Positions 46,530-55,125 of a stretch of DNA of 64,000 nucleotides are shown here, piece after piece (the first letter of the stretch is position 1; each line of letters starts with the position of its first letter). The DNA lies in the NCBI RefSeq assembly GCF_001458595.1, contig NZ_LN890328.1:86797-150796 (forward strand), read 5' to 3'. The position numbers and the translations under genes are program-made. The notes beneath the pieces were generated by a model. The model was given only the letters and a program-made list of their open reading frames with translations, was not told the origin of the DNA and made no database searches. The stretch is from Clostridium neonatale (GTDB lineage Bacteria > Bacillota > Clostridia > Clostridiales > Clostridiaceae).

Positions 46530-47486
46530 ATGAGTAATATTGTATTTCTTAATTCAAGCAAAATAAACTTTGATAATAAGTTAGATTTTTCAAAAATGGA
46601 TGATTTGGGTAAAGTTACTAAATATGAAGATAGTAGTACTGAGGAGATTTTAGAAAGAGTTAAAGATCAAGAAATAGTAATTACCAAGGAGATGACAATT
46701 GGCAGAGAGTTAATTGAAAAATTTCCGTCTAGTGTTAAATTAATCTGTGAAGCTGGCACAGGCTATAATAACATTGATATTGAAGCTGCAAAAGAAAAAG
46801 GTATATATGTAGCTAATGTTCCAGGCTATAGCAGTGAGGCAGTAGCTCAATTGGTTATTACATTTATACTGAATTTAACATCATCATTATCAGAACAGCA
46901 AAGGATGATTGAAAATAAAAATTACGATAACTTTACTAAGTATCTTCAAGTACCTCATTTTGAAATACAAAATAAAACTCTTGGAGTTATTGGAGCTGGA
47001 GCTATTGGTCAGCAAGTAATAAAAGTGGCTAAGGCTTTAGGAATGAACATACTTGTGTATAGTAGAACTCCAAAAGATTTAGGGGATTCAACTATTAAAT
47101 TTGTGAGTCTTGAAGAACTTCTTAAAAAATGTGATTTTGTTACTTTGCATTGCCCTCTAACTATTGATACAAAACATCTTATTAATAAATCTAAATTAGA
47201 ACTTATGAAGCCAGGAGCTTGTATTATAAATACTGCAAGAGGTGCAATTATAAATGAAATTGATTTAATTGAAGCCCTTAAAAATAAAAAAATTGCAGGA
47301 GCAGCACTTGATGTTCAAGAACAAGAGCCTCCTGAATTAAATAATCCACTTTTTAATATGAAGAATGTTATTCTTACTCCACATATAGGATGGAGATGTC
47401 TTGAATCAAGACAAAGACTTATAAACCTATTAGCTGAAAATGCTGAAGCATTTATTAAAGGAAATCCTATTAATATTGTTAAATAA
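46530..47486 (+). CDS. D-isomer-specific 2-hydroxyacid dehydrogenase
   Basis: A 318-residue NAD-dependent enzyme. The catalytic Arg is in the CEAGTGYNNID/NTARGAI context, the nucleotide loop is LGVIGAGAIGQQV, the Glu is in DVQEQEPP and the His is in LTPHIGW. It resembles glycerate/hydroxypyruvate reductases and phosphoglycerate dehydrogenase-like proteins, with no ACT domain. GGGGAG precedes the ATG. It is monocistronic, next to an IS30 copy. The substrate cannot be set from sequence. Confidence 0.9.
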   Translation: MSNIVFLNSSKINFDNKLDFSKMDDLGKVTKYEDSSTEEILERVKDQEIVITKEMTIGRELIEKFPSSVKLICEAGTGYNNIDIEAAKEKGIYVANVPGYSSEAVAQLVITFILNLTSSLSEQQRMIENKNYDNFTKYLQVPHFEIQNKTLGVIGAGAIGQQVIKVAKALGMNILVYSRTPKDLGDSTIKFVSLEELLKKCDFVTLHCPLTIDTKHLINKSKLELMKPGACIINTARGAIINEIDLIEALKNKKIAGAALDVQEQEPPELNNPLFNMKNVILTPHIGWRCLESRQRLINLLAENAEAFIKGNPINIVK

Positions 47487-47533
47487 TATTAAAGTATGTT
47501 TAAATATAAATTAATATGTGTTTTTTTATATGA

Positions 47534-47574
47534 CGAATTGTCAAGCTAAGTGCAACACTTAGCTTGACAATTCG
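47534..47574. repeat. Perfect 19-bp palindrome at the left end of the IS30 copy
   Basis: CGAATTGTCAAGCTAAGTG (47534-47552) pairs with CACTTAGCTTGACAATTCG (47556-47574) around the loop CAA. It contains the IS inverted-repeat core and the last codons of the transposase gene, so it may also act as a terminator. Confidence 0.8.
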
Positions 47575-48608
47575 TTAAATACTTCTAATGGAGTCTTGAA
47601 TCCAAGACATTTCCGTGGCCTATTATTTAAAATATTTTCAACAATATCAACATCTTCTTGTGTTATAGTAGAAAAATCGAATTTCTTAGGAAAAAATTCT
47701 CTAATTAGTCCGTTTGTATTTTCGTTTGTTCCTCTTTGCTATGAACTATATGGATCTGCAAAATACACATTAACTTTCAAAGTACTCTCTAAATCTAAAT
47801 AACCTGCAAATTCTTTGCCACGGTCTACAGTTAGTGTCTTTACAGTAGTATTATTGAAGCTATTGAAAGCTTTAATGCAATATTCATTAAAAGTATTAGC
47901 TTTTCTATTAGGTATTAATTTAATTTTGGTTAATCGTGTTTTCCTTTCAACGAATGTTGAAAGACATGCTTTTGATTTACCTCTACTATAAACTACAGTA
48001 TCAAGTTCTCAATGACCAATTTCTTCTCTTTTCTTTATTTCCTTTGGCCTTTCTTTAATTGTTTTTCCTGTATTGAATTTACCACGAGTTTCTTTAGGCT
48101 TTAAAGATTTTCCTTTCCTGCGTAGCAGTTCAACGGAACATTTTTCTAATAATCTTTTGTAAATCCAGTTATATATGCTACTGAATGAAATTTTCTTATT
48201 AATAAGATCAATCTTCATTTGTTCTGAAATTTGTTCTGGAGACCAATGTGCACTCAATTTTTCTTGAACATAATCAACTATCCAAGCGTCAGCAATTTTA
48301 CCACAAGGTCTGCATTTCATTCTTCTTTTTTCATAACTTTCTTGAGCTATATGTGCACTATAATTTCCATTAAGATTGTTTCTTTTAATTTCTCTTGATA
48401 TAGTTCCTTTATTTGTTCCAAGCTCTTTAGCAATTTTAGATAAACTCCATCTTAAATTTAAATATTCTACTATACAATAACGTTCATTTATAGTAATATG
48501 TTTATAACTCATATAGTCACGTCCTTTAAAGTGGTTTTCTCGTAATTATTACTTTAACATGAACGTGCCCATATGGGTTATTTTTTGTAATTAATTAGTG
48601 TTGCACTT
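47548..48608 (-). mobile_element. IS30-family insertion sequence with a broken transposase
   Basis: The element is bounded by AAGTGCAACACT (47548-47559) and AGTGTTGCACTT (48597-48608) in inverted orientation. It carries one IS30-type transposase gene on the minus strand that is interrupted by stops. It sits between the dehydrogenase gene and the two-component cassette. Confidence 0.85.
47559..48512 (-). pseudogene. IS30-family transposase with two nonsense codons
   Basis: The N-terminal part (48009-48512) has the IS30 HTH (ITINERYCIVEYLNLRWSLSKIAKEL) and SAHWSPEQISEQM. A TGA then stands where the family has Trp in G-H-W-E-x-D-T-V (here GH*ELDTVVYS). The frame continues through the DDE region (TLTVDRGKEFAG) to a TAG, again at a Trp position in Y-S-S-W-Q-R-G-T-N-E-N (here YSS*QRGTNEN). 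It ends RPRKCLGFKTPLEVF. Both changes are G-to-A at a TGG codon. Otherwise it is full length, so inactivation looks recent. Confidence 0.88.
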
Positions 48609-48709
48609 GATATTGTAATTTATCGCAAAAATAAAAATATGAAGTTCGAAAGATTCACATTGGTTGTATAATTAAATTATGCTACTAACAATTAGAGGGG
48701 GATTACAAA

Positions 48710-48973
48710 ATGGCTCGTTTAGGAGCTTCTGTTTATCCAGAACAAGAAAAAATTGAGGAAATAGATGCTATTTTAATTAACAACAAAGATGGAATTCATA
48801 TTGAAATGTCTGCAGCATTTGTTGATCTCATTGAAAAAGCTATAGCTAATAGCGCTAATATTGAGAATTTATCAATTGATCTTCAATTAAGACATTTTAC
48901 AATTAGTTTTAATATCACTACAATAAGTAGTGATGTTTTATATAAGAAAGAAAAGGAGATTTGCTATGCATAA
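48710..48973 (+). CDS. Uncharacterised 87-residue protein upstream of a response regulator
   Basis: The product is not recognised. It has mixed charge, no membrane segment and a predicted strand/helix/strand pattern (DAILINNKDGIHIEMSAAF, then VDLIEKAIANSANIENLSID). GAGGGGG precedes the ATG. Its stop overlaps the start of the OmpR-type gene by 8 bases, implying coupled translation. The tail of a second copy survives at about 51960-52015, again just before a response regulator remnant, so it is a regular member of this cassette. Confidence 0.6.
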   Translation: MARLGASVYPEQEKIEEIDAILINNKDGIHIEMSAAFVDLIEKAIANSANIENLSIDLQLRHFTISFNITTISSDVLYKKEKEICYA

Positions 48974-49667
48974 GGAAAAAATATTGGTAGTAGATGATGA
49001 TGAAGATATTATAAGAATTCTTAAAATATACTTAATAAATGCTGGGTATGAAGTAGTACTTGCTAGCAATGGGAAAGAAGCATTAGAACTTATAGAGGAT
49101 AGCATTAAGTTAATACTCCTTGATGTGATGATGCCAGAAATGAATGGAATAGATGTTTGTGTAAAAATTCGTGAAAAGTATAATATGCCTATAATATTCT
49201 TAACAGCTAAATCAGAGGTAATTGATAAGGTAGCAGGACTTGCAGCTGGAGGAGATGATTATATTACAAAACCATTTCAAGGTGTTGAGCTGATTGCTAG
49301 AGTGCAAGCAAATTTAAGAAGATACACACAAATGGAGAATAAAAATTTTACTGAAGATGATATGGTCAACATTTGTATTAATGATTTGAATATTAATTTA
49401 AGTTCCCATACTGTAGAGAAAAATGGTAGGGAAATAAATTTAACTAGGACTGAATTTTCAATATTGAAGCTATTGGCTCAAAATAGAGGCAAAGTATTTA
49501 GTATTGAGCAGATATATGAAAATGTATGGGGGCATGAAAGTATATTAAATGCAGAAAATACGGTTTCGGTTCATATAAAAAGATTAAGGGAGAAAATTGA
49601 GGATGATAATAAAAAGCCAAATTATATCAAAACGGTTTGGGGCGTGGGTTATAAGATTGATCAATAA
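48966..49667 (+). CDS. OmpR/PhoB-family response regulator (intact member of cassette A)
   Basis: A 233-residue regulator: receiver with acidic pocket DDDED, phospho-Asp53 in LLLDVMMPEMNG, Thr/Ala in FLTAKSE and Lys102 in TKPF; then a winged-helix domain (INLTRTEFSILKLLAQNRGKVFSIEQIYENVWG ... VHIKRLREKIE ... GVGYKID). AAAGGAG sets the start at 48966; an ATG at 48930 lacks support. Its own kinase gene is deleted to a stub directly downstream. A paralogous intact kinase lies at 52185. Confidence 0.93.
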   Translation: MHKEKILVVDDDEDIIRILKIYLINAGYEVVLASNGKEALELIEDSIKLILLDVMMPEMNGIDVCVKIREKYNMPIIFLTAKSEVIDKVAGLAAGGDDYITKPFQGVELIARVQANLRRYTQMENKNFTEDDMVNICINDLNINLSSHTVEKNGREINLTRTEFSILKLLAQNRGKVFSIEQIYENVWGHESILNAENTVSVHIKRLREKIEDDNKKPNYIKTVWGVGYKIDQ

Positions 49668-49748
49668 AACTAGAAATCATCAATACAATATCTGCAAGAT
49701 TCCAAAAACCAATGCTGCCAATTATTATGAAATTTAATGAAGGATAGG
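49612..49748 (+). pseudogene. Histidine kinase stub (cassette A)
   Basis: After the regulator gene, the sequence joins the beginning of a kinase gene (CTAGAAATCATC, as at 52258-52269) to its last codons (AATATCTGCAAGATTCCAAA ... AATTTAATGAAGGATAG), matching the end of the kinase at 52185-53537. About 400 codons are deleted. The kinase frame overlaps the end of the regulator gene, as in cassette B. Confidence 0.8.
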
Positions 49749-49856
49749 TTGATATTAAAAATATAGTTGAAAAAAGCATGACTAAAGTTGTGCTTTTTTA
49801 TTTAAAGTAATTAATTTTTATATGGCTAACTTTTTCATAAATAGGTTATAACATAG

Positions 49857-49876
49857 TCGCCTTGGCGATTTTTTTA
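49857..49876 (+). terminator. Short terminator
   Basis: TCGCC-TT-GGCGA is followed by a run of seven T. It follows the kinase stub. Another hairpin with AAAAAAGCA/TGCTTTTTT lies at 49770-49799. Confidence 0.55.
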
Positions 49877-49889
49877 TTTCTTAAAAAAT

Positions 49890-49945
49890 TCTTAAAGAAG
49901 TCTTAAAGAATTTATCAAAGAGCTTTAAAAATAATAATTTATAAT
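49890..49945 (+). promoter_or_regulatory. Candidate response-regulator boxes and promoter
   Basis: TCTTAAAGAA occurs twice with an 11-base period (49890-49899 and 49901-49910), the spacing typical of OmpR/PhoB-type binding. A TATAAT lies 29 bases further on (49940-49945), with no good -35 box, as expected for an activated promoter. It now precedes only a hydrolase remnant. Confidence 0.5.
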
Positions 49946-49993
49946 ATAAGTAATGAGGGGATAGGTTAAAGGGATTAGGATATATTAATTTTC

Positions 49994-50146
49994 ATGGAAT
50001 GTAATACATCTATTGCCTTGAATTTAAAATATCCAAATATGTTTGCTGCATTACTGCTTATTGTTAGACCATGGGATACTAAGACAATATCTGAACTGAC
50101 TAAAGTTAATATGTAGATTATTAATTCAGAAGGGGATGATAAATAA
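49994..50146 (+). pseudogene. Alpha/beta-hydrolase fragment (cassette A)
   Basis: The frame reads SIALNLKYPNMFAALLLIV, PWDTKTISELTKVNM, a TAG at 50114-50116, then IINSEGDDK. It matches the middle of the intact hydrolase at 50343-51731 (SIAMNIKYPDMFAASLLVA ... VVSEGDNK). The nucleophile region and both ends are gone. Confidence 0.8.
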
Positions 50147-50342
50147 TATGCTGGCATAGCTAACAGGGACTTGATAGTTACGTAGGTAAAATCCTAATCA
50201 TAATAAGATAAGTATAGCTTGGGTTAGTGAATTTTTGTCTAAAAGTTCATATTACTTGATATACAAAATTATAAACTATTAAAAAAGAGAGTATAGTGTA
50301 CTTGCTTGTACGCTAGATATTTAAGAAAGAAGGAAGTAAAGA

Positions 50343-51731
50343 ATGAGAAATAAAAAAATAATATCGACTATAGCAGTAGCCTTAATTATCTTTACATCAA
50401 CAAGTTTATCAGCATGTTCATCCAATGGAGGAAGTGCTAAAACAACACCTGCAAGTGATCATATAAAAAGCGTCACAGCAATTAATGAAGTATTTGGGGA
50501 TGGACAAAAGGTAAGTGCTGTAGCATTGGAATACGATAGTGAGATAGATACCTCTAAGCTGGATACATCAGATTTTACAGTTGAAGGAAAGACTGTTACA
50601 AAGGTATATGCTAATACTGCAGCAGAAAAATCTGATGAAGGTGCAAATGGTAAATATGTAATTGCTGAACTTGATACGACTATTACATCTGAGTCAGAAA
50701 ATGGTGGAAACGGAGGCGATGGCGGCGGTGGTAAGGACCAAAATGGAAATGATCAGCAAGGCGATTCTCAAGGCGCTTCTAAGGGGGGCGATAAGGCCAC
50801 TGGTGATGAAGGTGGCCCAAAGTTAGGAGATCCAGCCACTGATTCAGCTGAAAGCAAACCATTGACAGTTAACATAACGCAAAGTGATGATATCTCAACT
50901 GTAGATGGTCAAATATATAAGGCAGATTCAAAAGTCATGACAAATACTAATGCCGTTAATTTAGTAGTAGATGACTTCCAACAGCTTGTTTATACAGATC
51001 CAAACTATAATGATGCAAAACTTATGTATAATTTATATGTACCAAAAAATTATGATCCATCTAAAAAGTATCCATTAGTGTTATTTATGCATGATGCTGG
51101 TGTTGTAAGTAACAACCCTACAAATACATTAACTCAGGGCTTAGGAGCTGTTGTATGGGCAGAACCATCTGAACAGGCAAAGAATGAATGCTTTGTACTT
51201 GCACCACAATATAATAGTATTATTGCTGATGATACTTCTCAAACTACTGAAGCAATGGATATGACAGTAGACCTTATAAAAAATTTGGAAACTCAGTACA
51301 GCATAGATTCTAACCGTTTATATAACACTGGACAATCAATGGGAGGAATGACTTCTATTGCTATGAACATCAAGTATCCTGATATGTTTGCAGCATCACT
51401 ATTGGTTGCTTGTCAGTGGGATCCGACAAAGGTAGATCCTATGGCAAATAAAAACTTATGGATAGTTGTATCTGAGGGTGATAACAAGGCTAATCCAGGT
51501 CAGGATGCCATTACTGAGGAATTAAAGACACAAGGAGCTACTGTAAGCAAGGCAACTTGGAATGCAGAAGCTAGTAAAGAGGAATTAGCAACTGATGTAA
51601 GTCAAATGCTTGCTTCAAATAGCAGTATCAATTATACAGTCTTCAAGGGAGGCAGCCATAGATATACTTGGCAATATGCTTATTCAATTGAAGGTATACG
51701 TGATTGGCTATTTCAACAGGTGAAGAAGTAA
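50343..51731 (+). CDS. Secreted alpha/beta-hydrolase lipoprotein (esterase/depolymerase-like)
   Basis: A 462-residue lipoprotein with lipobox LSAC (Cys25). The N-terminal part (about 35-120) resembles an esterase Ig-like domain. Residues 115-160 are a Gly/Asp/Gln-rich linker with the unusual GGNGGDGGGGKD composition. The catalytic domain (about 195-462) shows YNLYVPKNYDPSKKYPLVLFMHDAG, nucleophile Ser in GQSMGG, an Asp-containing SEGDNK and His in GGSHRYTW. Related enzymes act on polyesters or feruloyl esters outside the cell. AAGAAAGAAGGAAG precedes the ATG. Two remnants of paralogues flank it. Confidence 0.88.
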   Translation: MRNKKIISTIAVALIIFTSTSLSACSSNGGSAKTTPASDHIKSVTAINEVFGDGQKVSAVALEYDSEIDTSKLDTSDFTVEGKTVTKVYANTAAEKSDEGANGKYVIAELDTTITSESENGGNGGDGGGGKDQNGNDQQGDSQGASKGGDKATGDEGGPKLGDPATDSAESKPLTVNITQSDDISTVDGQIYKADSKVMTNTNAVNLVVDDFQQLVYTDPNYNDAKLMYNLYVPKNYDPSKKYPLVLFMHDAGVVSNNPTNTLTQGLGAVVWAEPSEQAKNECFVLAPQYNSIIADDTSQTTEAMDMTVDLIKNLETQYSIDSNRLYNTGQSMGGMTSIAMNIKYPDMFAASLLVACQWDPTKVDPMANKNLWIVVSEGDNKANPGQDAITEELKTQGATVSKATWNAEASKEELATDVSQMLASNSSINYTVFKGGSHRYTWQYAYSIEGIRDWLFQQVKK

Positions 51732-51734
51732 TCT

Positions 51735-51855
51735 CTATGAAAATGGTTTGGGAGTAGCAAAGGATACAAATAAGGCTATGGAATGGTATCAAAAAGCAGT
51801 AGATGTAGGTTATGCTGATGCCAAAGCATCACTTGATAGAGTGAAACAGAAATAA
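51735..51855 (+). pseudogene. Sel1-repeat protein fragment
   Basis: Starting right after the hydrolase stop, in another frame, the sequence reads LYENGLGVAKDTNKAMEWYQ then KAVDVGYADAKASLDRVKQK and a stop. This is one Sel1-like (tetratricopeptide-type) repeat with no start codon, a deletion remnant. Confidence 0.75.
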
Positions 51856-51957
51856 AGAATGATAAATATTAAAGATAGAAGTTTTAGGCAGTAGTAGTAT
51901 AAGAATTACTACTGCTTTTTGAAGTTTAAATAAATTAATTATTTATAATACTTATTC

Positions 51958-52249
51958 ATTTTACAATTAGTTCTAATTTTAATACAATAAATGCGGATAT
52001 TTTATATAATAAAGAAAAGGAGGTTTGCTATGGATAACGAAAAAATATTGGTAGTAGATGACGAATTACAAGACCATTTCAAAGTATTTAGTATTGAGCA
52101 GATATATGAAAATGTATGGGGCGTGAAAGCATATTAAATGCAGAAAATACGTTTCAATTCATATAAAAAAATTAAGAGAGGAAATTGAGTATGACAATAA
52201 AAAACCAAAGTATATCAAAACGGTTTGAGGCGTGGGTTATAAGATTAAT
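51958..52249 (+). pseudogene. Cassette B: tail of the 87-residue gene and gutted response regulator
   Basis: 51958-52015 matches the end of the gene at 48710. From ATG 52030, MDNEKILVVDDE is joined to an ITKPFQ-like piece and then to KVFSIEQIYENVWG, so two internal deletions removed most of the receiver and half the DNA-binding domain. Frame shifts follow before the GVGYKINQ end. AAAGGAGG before the ATG is intact. The kinase gene downstream is complete. Confidence 0.82.
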
Positions 52250-53537
52250 CAATAAACCTAGAAATCATCTTTATACTTATATTTTATTTGCAACTATAAT
52301 TGCAGGTATTTTAAGTATAGCAACATGGTTAATATTGAATAATGCTTCGAATATGCTGTATTTAAGGAATTACGGCAAACGTGCTGAAGCTATTTCTAGA
52401 GAGATTACAACAATGGTAGAAAGTAAAAATCTCACATATTATCAGGCTATTGAAACTATAGATTTAACACAATATTATGAAGAAAATATTCGTCTTGTAT
52501 CAAACAATGGAGAAAAGCACTCGAATGATAATAAAAGAATGAATTTCCATTCTAATGATATTCTATATATGTTTCCAATTAACTATTCTGACTCTAGTGG
52601 ACAAATTTTAATTAGGCCTATGCTTAGAATGTTGGTGCCGCAGTATTATGAGTTTATAATTGTATTAATTTCAGCCTTTATATTTATGTTAACATTATTC
52701 CTTTTCATCAGAAAATCTATTAGGTATATTGAAGAAATAGATAGAAGTATTGATATTATCGCTGGAGGTAAATTGGAATATGAAATACCAATAAGGGGAA
52801 ATAATGAGTTATCTCGTTTGGCAGCCAATATAAATGAAATGAGCAATTCATTAAAAGAAAGAATGGACATTGAAAAAGAGAGTGACATTAAACAACGTCA
52901 GTTAATTACTGATATTTCACATGATTTAAGGACACCACTTACAGCATTAATAGGTTATTTGGATTTATTAGAAAATCATATTTATGAAAATCAAGAAGAG
53001 GCAGATGACTTTATTCATTGTGCATCTCAAAAATGTTTTAAGCTGCAAACGCTTATTGAAGAATTATTTACTTATAACAAGCTGATAAATAAGGATATTC
53101 CTATTTCTATTGAAAAGGATGATATAATTGAGATTGTAAAGGAATTTATAAGTGAGCAAGGGCTTAAGATAAATCTTGAGTCAAAGGAGAGAAAAGCAAT
53201 TATATCAATAGATAGGAACCTAATAAATAGGATTTTTGATAATCTGTTTGATAATATTAGAAAATATGGTATCAGAAGCGAAGACGCAACTATTTATATT
53301 AAGAAGATAGATCATAAGGTTATAATTATTGTTGAAAATAGCACAGACCAGGATTTAAGCAATAAAGTAGACAATATTTTTGAACGTATGTATGTAGGTA
53401 ATGAAAGTCGAACTGATAATTCCTCTGGATTAGGATTATCCATTGTTGCAGAATGTGTTAATTTAATGAATGGTTTAATATCTGCGAAATTTCAAAAACC
53501 AAGGCTGCAAATTATTATGGAATTCAATGAAGGGTAA
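52185..53537 (+). CDS. Sensor histidine kinase (intact member of cassette B)
   Basis: A 450-residue kinase: two membrane segments (about 30-52 and 155-178) flank an extracytoplasmic sensor of about 100 residues. Then come HAMP (about 180-230), HisKA with His246 in DISHDLRTPL, and HATPase_c with FDNLFDNIRKYG (N box) and SSGLGLSIV (G2). The frame overlaps the regulator remnant, as it would the intact regulator gene; ATG 52185 or a nearby codon is a reasonable start. Its own regulator is destroyed, so its likely partner is the intact paralogue at 48966. Confidence 0.9.
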   Translation: MSMTIKNQSISKRFEAWVIRLINKPRNHLYTYILFATIIAGILSIATWLILNNASNMLYLRNYGKRAEAISREITTMVESKNLTYYQAIETIDLTQYYEENIRLVSNNGEKHSNDNKRMNFHSNDILYMFPINYSDSSGQILIRPMLRMLVPQYYEFIIVLISAFIFMLTLFLFIRKSIRYIEEIDRSIDIIAGGKLEYEIPIRGNNELSRLAANINEMSNSLKERMDIEKESDIKQRQLITDISHDLRTPLTALIGYLDLLENHIYENQEEADDFIHCASQKCFKLQTLIEELFTYNKLINKDIPISIEKDDIIEIVKEFISEQGLKINLESKERKAIISIDRNLINRIFDNLFDNIRKYGIRSEDATIYIKKIDHKVIIIVENSTDQDLSNKVDNIFERMYVGNESRTDNSSGLGLSIVAECVNLMNGLISAKFQKPRLQIIMEFNEG

Positions 53538-53592
53538 GTTTATCCTAAATTCAGGTGGAGTATAAAACTCCACATAAAAAGTTTCACTTCAT

Positions 53593-53940
53593 ATGAAGAA
53601 TTGTAGAAAAAAGCATGATAAAAATAGATTATATACAACTGGTCAATCTATGGGATGTATGACTTCTATGTATTTAAATCTTAAATATCCTAATTTATTT
53701 GCAGCATCATTATACGTTGGAGGACAATGGGATACAAGTAAAATGGGAGTGCTTGCAGATGATAAATTCTTCTACATTGTAGGAGAAGGAGACACAAAAG
53801 CATCTGTAGGAATGAAATATCTTAAAACAGTTTTTGAAAGTGAAAGAGCAAAATTTAGTACAGCTACATGGGATGGCACATGGTCACAAGAAGAATTTAC
53901 TGTAGCTGATTTTCTAGAGAAAAATTTAAACTTAATCTAA
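53593..53940 (+). pseudogene. Alpha/beta-hydrolase fragment (cassette B)
   Basis: A 115-codon frame: KNRLYTTGQSMGCMTSMYLN then LKYPNLFAASLYVGGQWDTS and VGEGDTKASVGMKYL, the C-terminal third of a hydrolase like that at 50343. It keeps the nucleophile Ser but has lost the N-terminal part, signal peptide and the final His motif. There is no ribosome binding site, so it is probably not expressed as an enzyme. Confidence 0.8.
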
Positions 53941-54117
53941 ATTTTCGGTATATTTCAACAAAATAGTTGTATTATATTAAAAACTATGTTATTTTAAATA
54001 AATAGCGGAAAGCTAACAAAATAATTAAGATAATTTAAGTTTCGTTTGGATAAATAATTTCTCATAAATTTAGAAAGTATTATCAAATCAGGATCTTTAA
54101 ATTTAGGAGGAATATTT

Positions 54118-54258
54118 ATGACAGATAAGACATTAACATGCAGAGATTGCGGAAGTGAATTCATATTTTCAGTAGGAGAACAAGAATTCTACAAAGAAAA
54201 AGGATTTGAAAATGAACCTACAAGATGTGTATCTTGTAGAAGAGCTAAGAAAGAATAA
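54118..54258 (+). CDS. Zinc-ribbon protein, copy 1 (46 residues)
   Basis: A small protein with two Cys pairs: TCRDCGSEF and TRCVSCRRAKK, a zinc-ribbon of the zf-trcl type (binding zinc; role unknown). GGAGG precedes the ATG. It ends in ...AKKE because a TAA replaces the CAA found in the second copy, so it is four residues shorter. A terminator follows (54285-54315, AAGGCTGTAGT with ACTATAGTCTT). Confidence 0.82.
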   Translation: MTDKTLTCRDCGSEFIFSVGEQEFYKEKGFENEPTRCVSCRRAKKE

Positions 54259-54284
54259 AATAGAAGATAATTTTAGATTATTAC

Positions 54285-54315
54285 AAGGCTGTAGTTTATA
54301 CTATAGTCTTTTTTG
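54285..54315 (+). terminator. Terminator of zinc-ribbon gene copy 1
   Basis: AAGGCTGTAGT pairs with ACTATAGTCTT, followed by TTTTT. Confidence 0.75.
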
Positions 54316-54471
54316 TTGTTTAAATAATGAAGGCTAATGATTATACAGAATGAGAATTTCAATTTATAATGAAAAAAAGATATTAAATTACTTATTAAGT
54401 ATTAATTTAAACAATTCTTTAACATTTTAGTTATAAAATAAGATGATTTATTTTGAAGGATGGAGGATTTT

Positions 54472-55125
54472 ATGATTAATATACTTGTAGTCGAGGATGA
54501 TGTAAAATTAAATCAAATAGTATGCACATACTTAGATGACAATGGATATAAATCTAATGGATGTTTAAATCCTTTAGAGGCTTATGATTTAATGTACAAT
54601 AATATATATGATTTAATTATTTCAGATATTATGATGCCTAAGGTCGATGGGTATGAATTTGCACAATCTGTAAGAGAAATAAATAGAATTATTCCAATTT
54701 TATTTATGACTGCACGTGATGATATCGCGTCAAAGAAAAAGGGATTTAGATTGGGAATAGATGACTATATGGTAAAGCTAGTACTTAGAGTAGATGCATT
54801 ACTTAGAAGAGCTAATATAGCTAATGAAAAGAAAATAATTGTTGGCAGGCTTACAATGGACGCTGATGAAATGACGGCTACTATAAATGATGAAGAAATC
54901 CCAGTTACAGTTAGGGAATTTAATATTTTATATAAGTTGCTCTCCTACCCAAAACATACCTTTTCTAGACAGCAGCTTATGAATGAATTTTGGGGGCTAG
55001 AAAGTAATACAAGTTTAAGAGCTGTTGATGTGTACATTACAAAGCTAAGAGATAAATTCTCTATGTGTGAAGAGTTTAAAATCATAACAGTTCATGGACT
55101 TGGATATAAGGCGATACTCACATGA
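54472..55125 (+). CDS. OmpR-family response regulator with a short internal deletion
   Basis: A 217-residue regulator: phospho-Asp52 in IISDIMMPKVDG, FMTARDD and a complete winged-helix domain (VTVREFNILYKLLSYP ... FWGLESNTSLRAVDVYITKLRDKF ... HGLGYKAIL). Between Lys102 and VLRVDALLRRA about six residues are missing: the family has K-P-I/F-(x)n-E-L-V-L-R-V, here DDYMVKLVLRV. The cis-Pro after the Lys and the start of helix 5 are lost. Start 54472 is set by GGATGGAGG. Its stop overlaps the next gene by four bases (ATGA). Confidence 0.85.
   Translation: MINILVVEDDVKLNQIVCTYLDDNGYKSNGCLNPLEAYDLMYNNIYDLIISDIMMPKVDGYEFAQSVREINRIIPILFMTARDDIASKKKGFRLGIDDYMVKLVLRVDALLRRANIANEKKIIVGRLTMDADEMTATINDEEIPVTVREFNILYKLLSYPKHTFSRQQLMNEFWGLESNTSLRAVDVYITKLRDKFSMCEEFKIITVHGLGYKAILT

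Larger units (their letters stand above)
53941..54316 (+). repeat. Direct repeat, copy 1 (leader plus zinc-ribbon gene)
   Basis: About 370 bases are repeated at 57337-57710. The stretch from GATAATTTAAGTTTCGTTTG to the gene start is essentially identical in both copies, more conserved than the region further upstream. Confidence 0.85.

Noticed and set aside
47596..47802. Plus-strand 68-codon frame inside the IS30 copy
   Set aside because: It is antisense to the transposase reading frame, which has clear family motifs.
47559..48512. TGA read as tryptophan (recoding) in the IS30 transposase
   Set aside because: The second stop is TAG, and other genes here use TGG for Trp and TGA as a normal stop; mutation is the simpler explanation.
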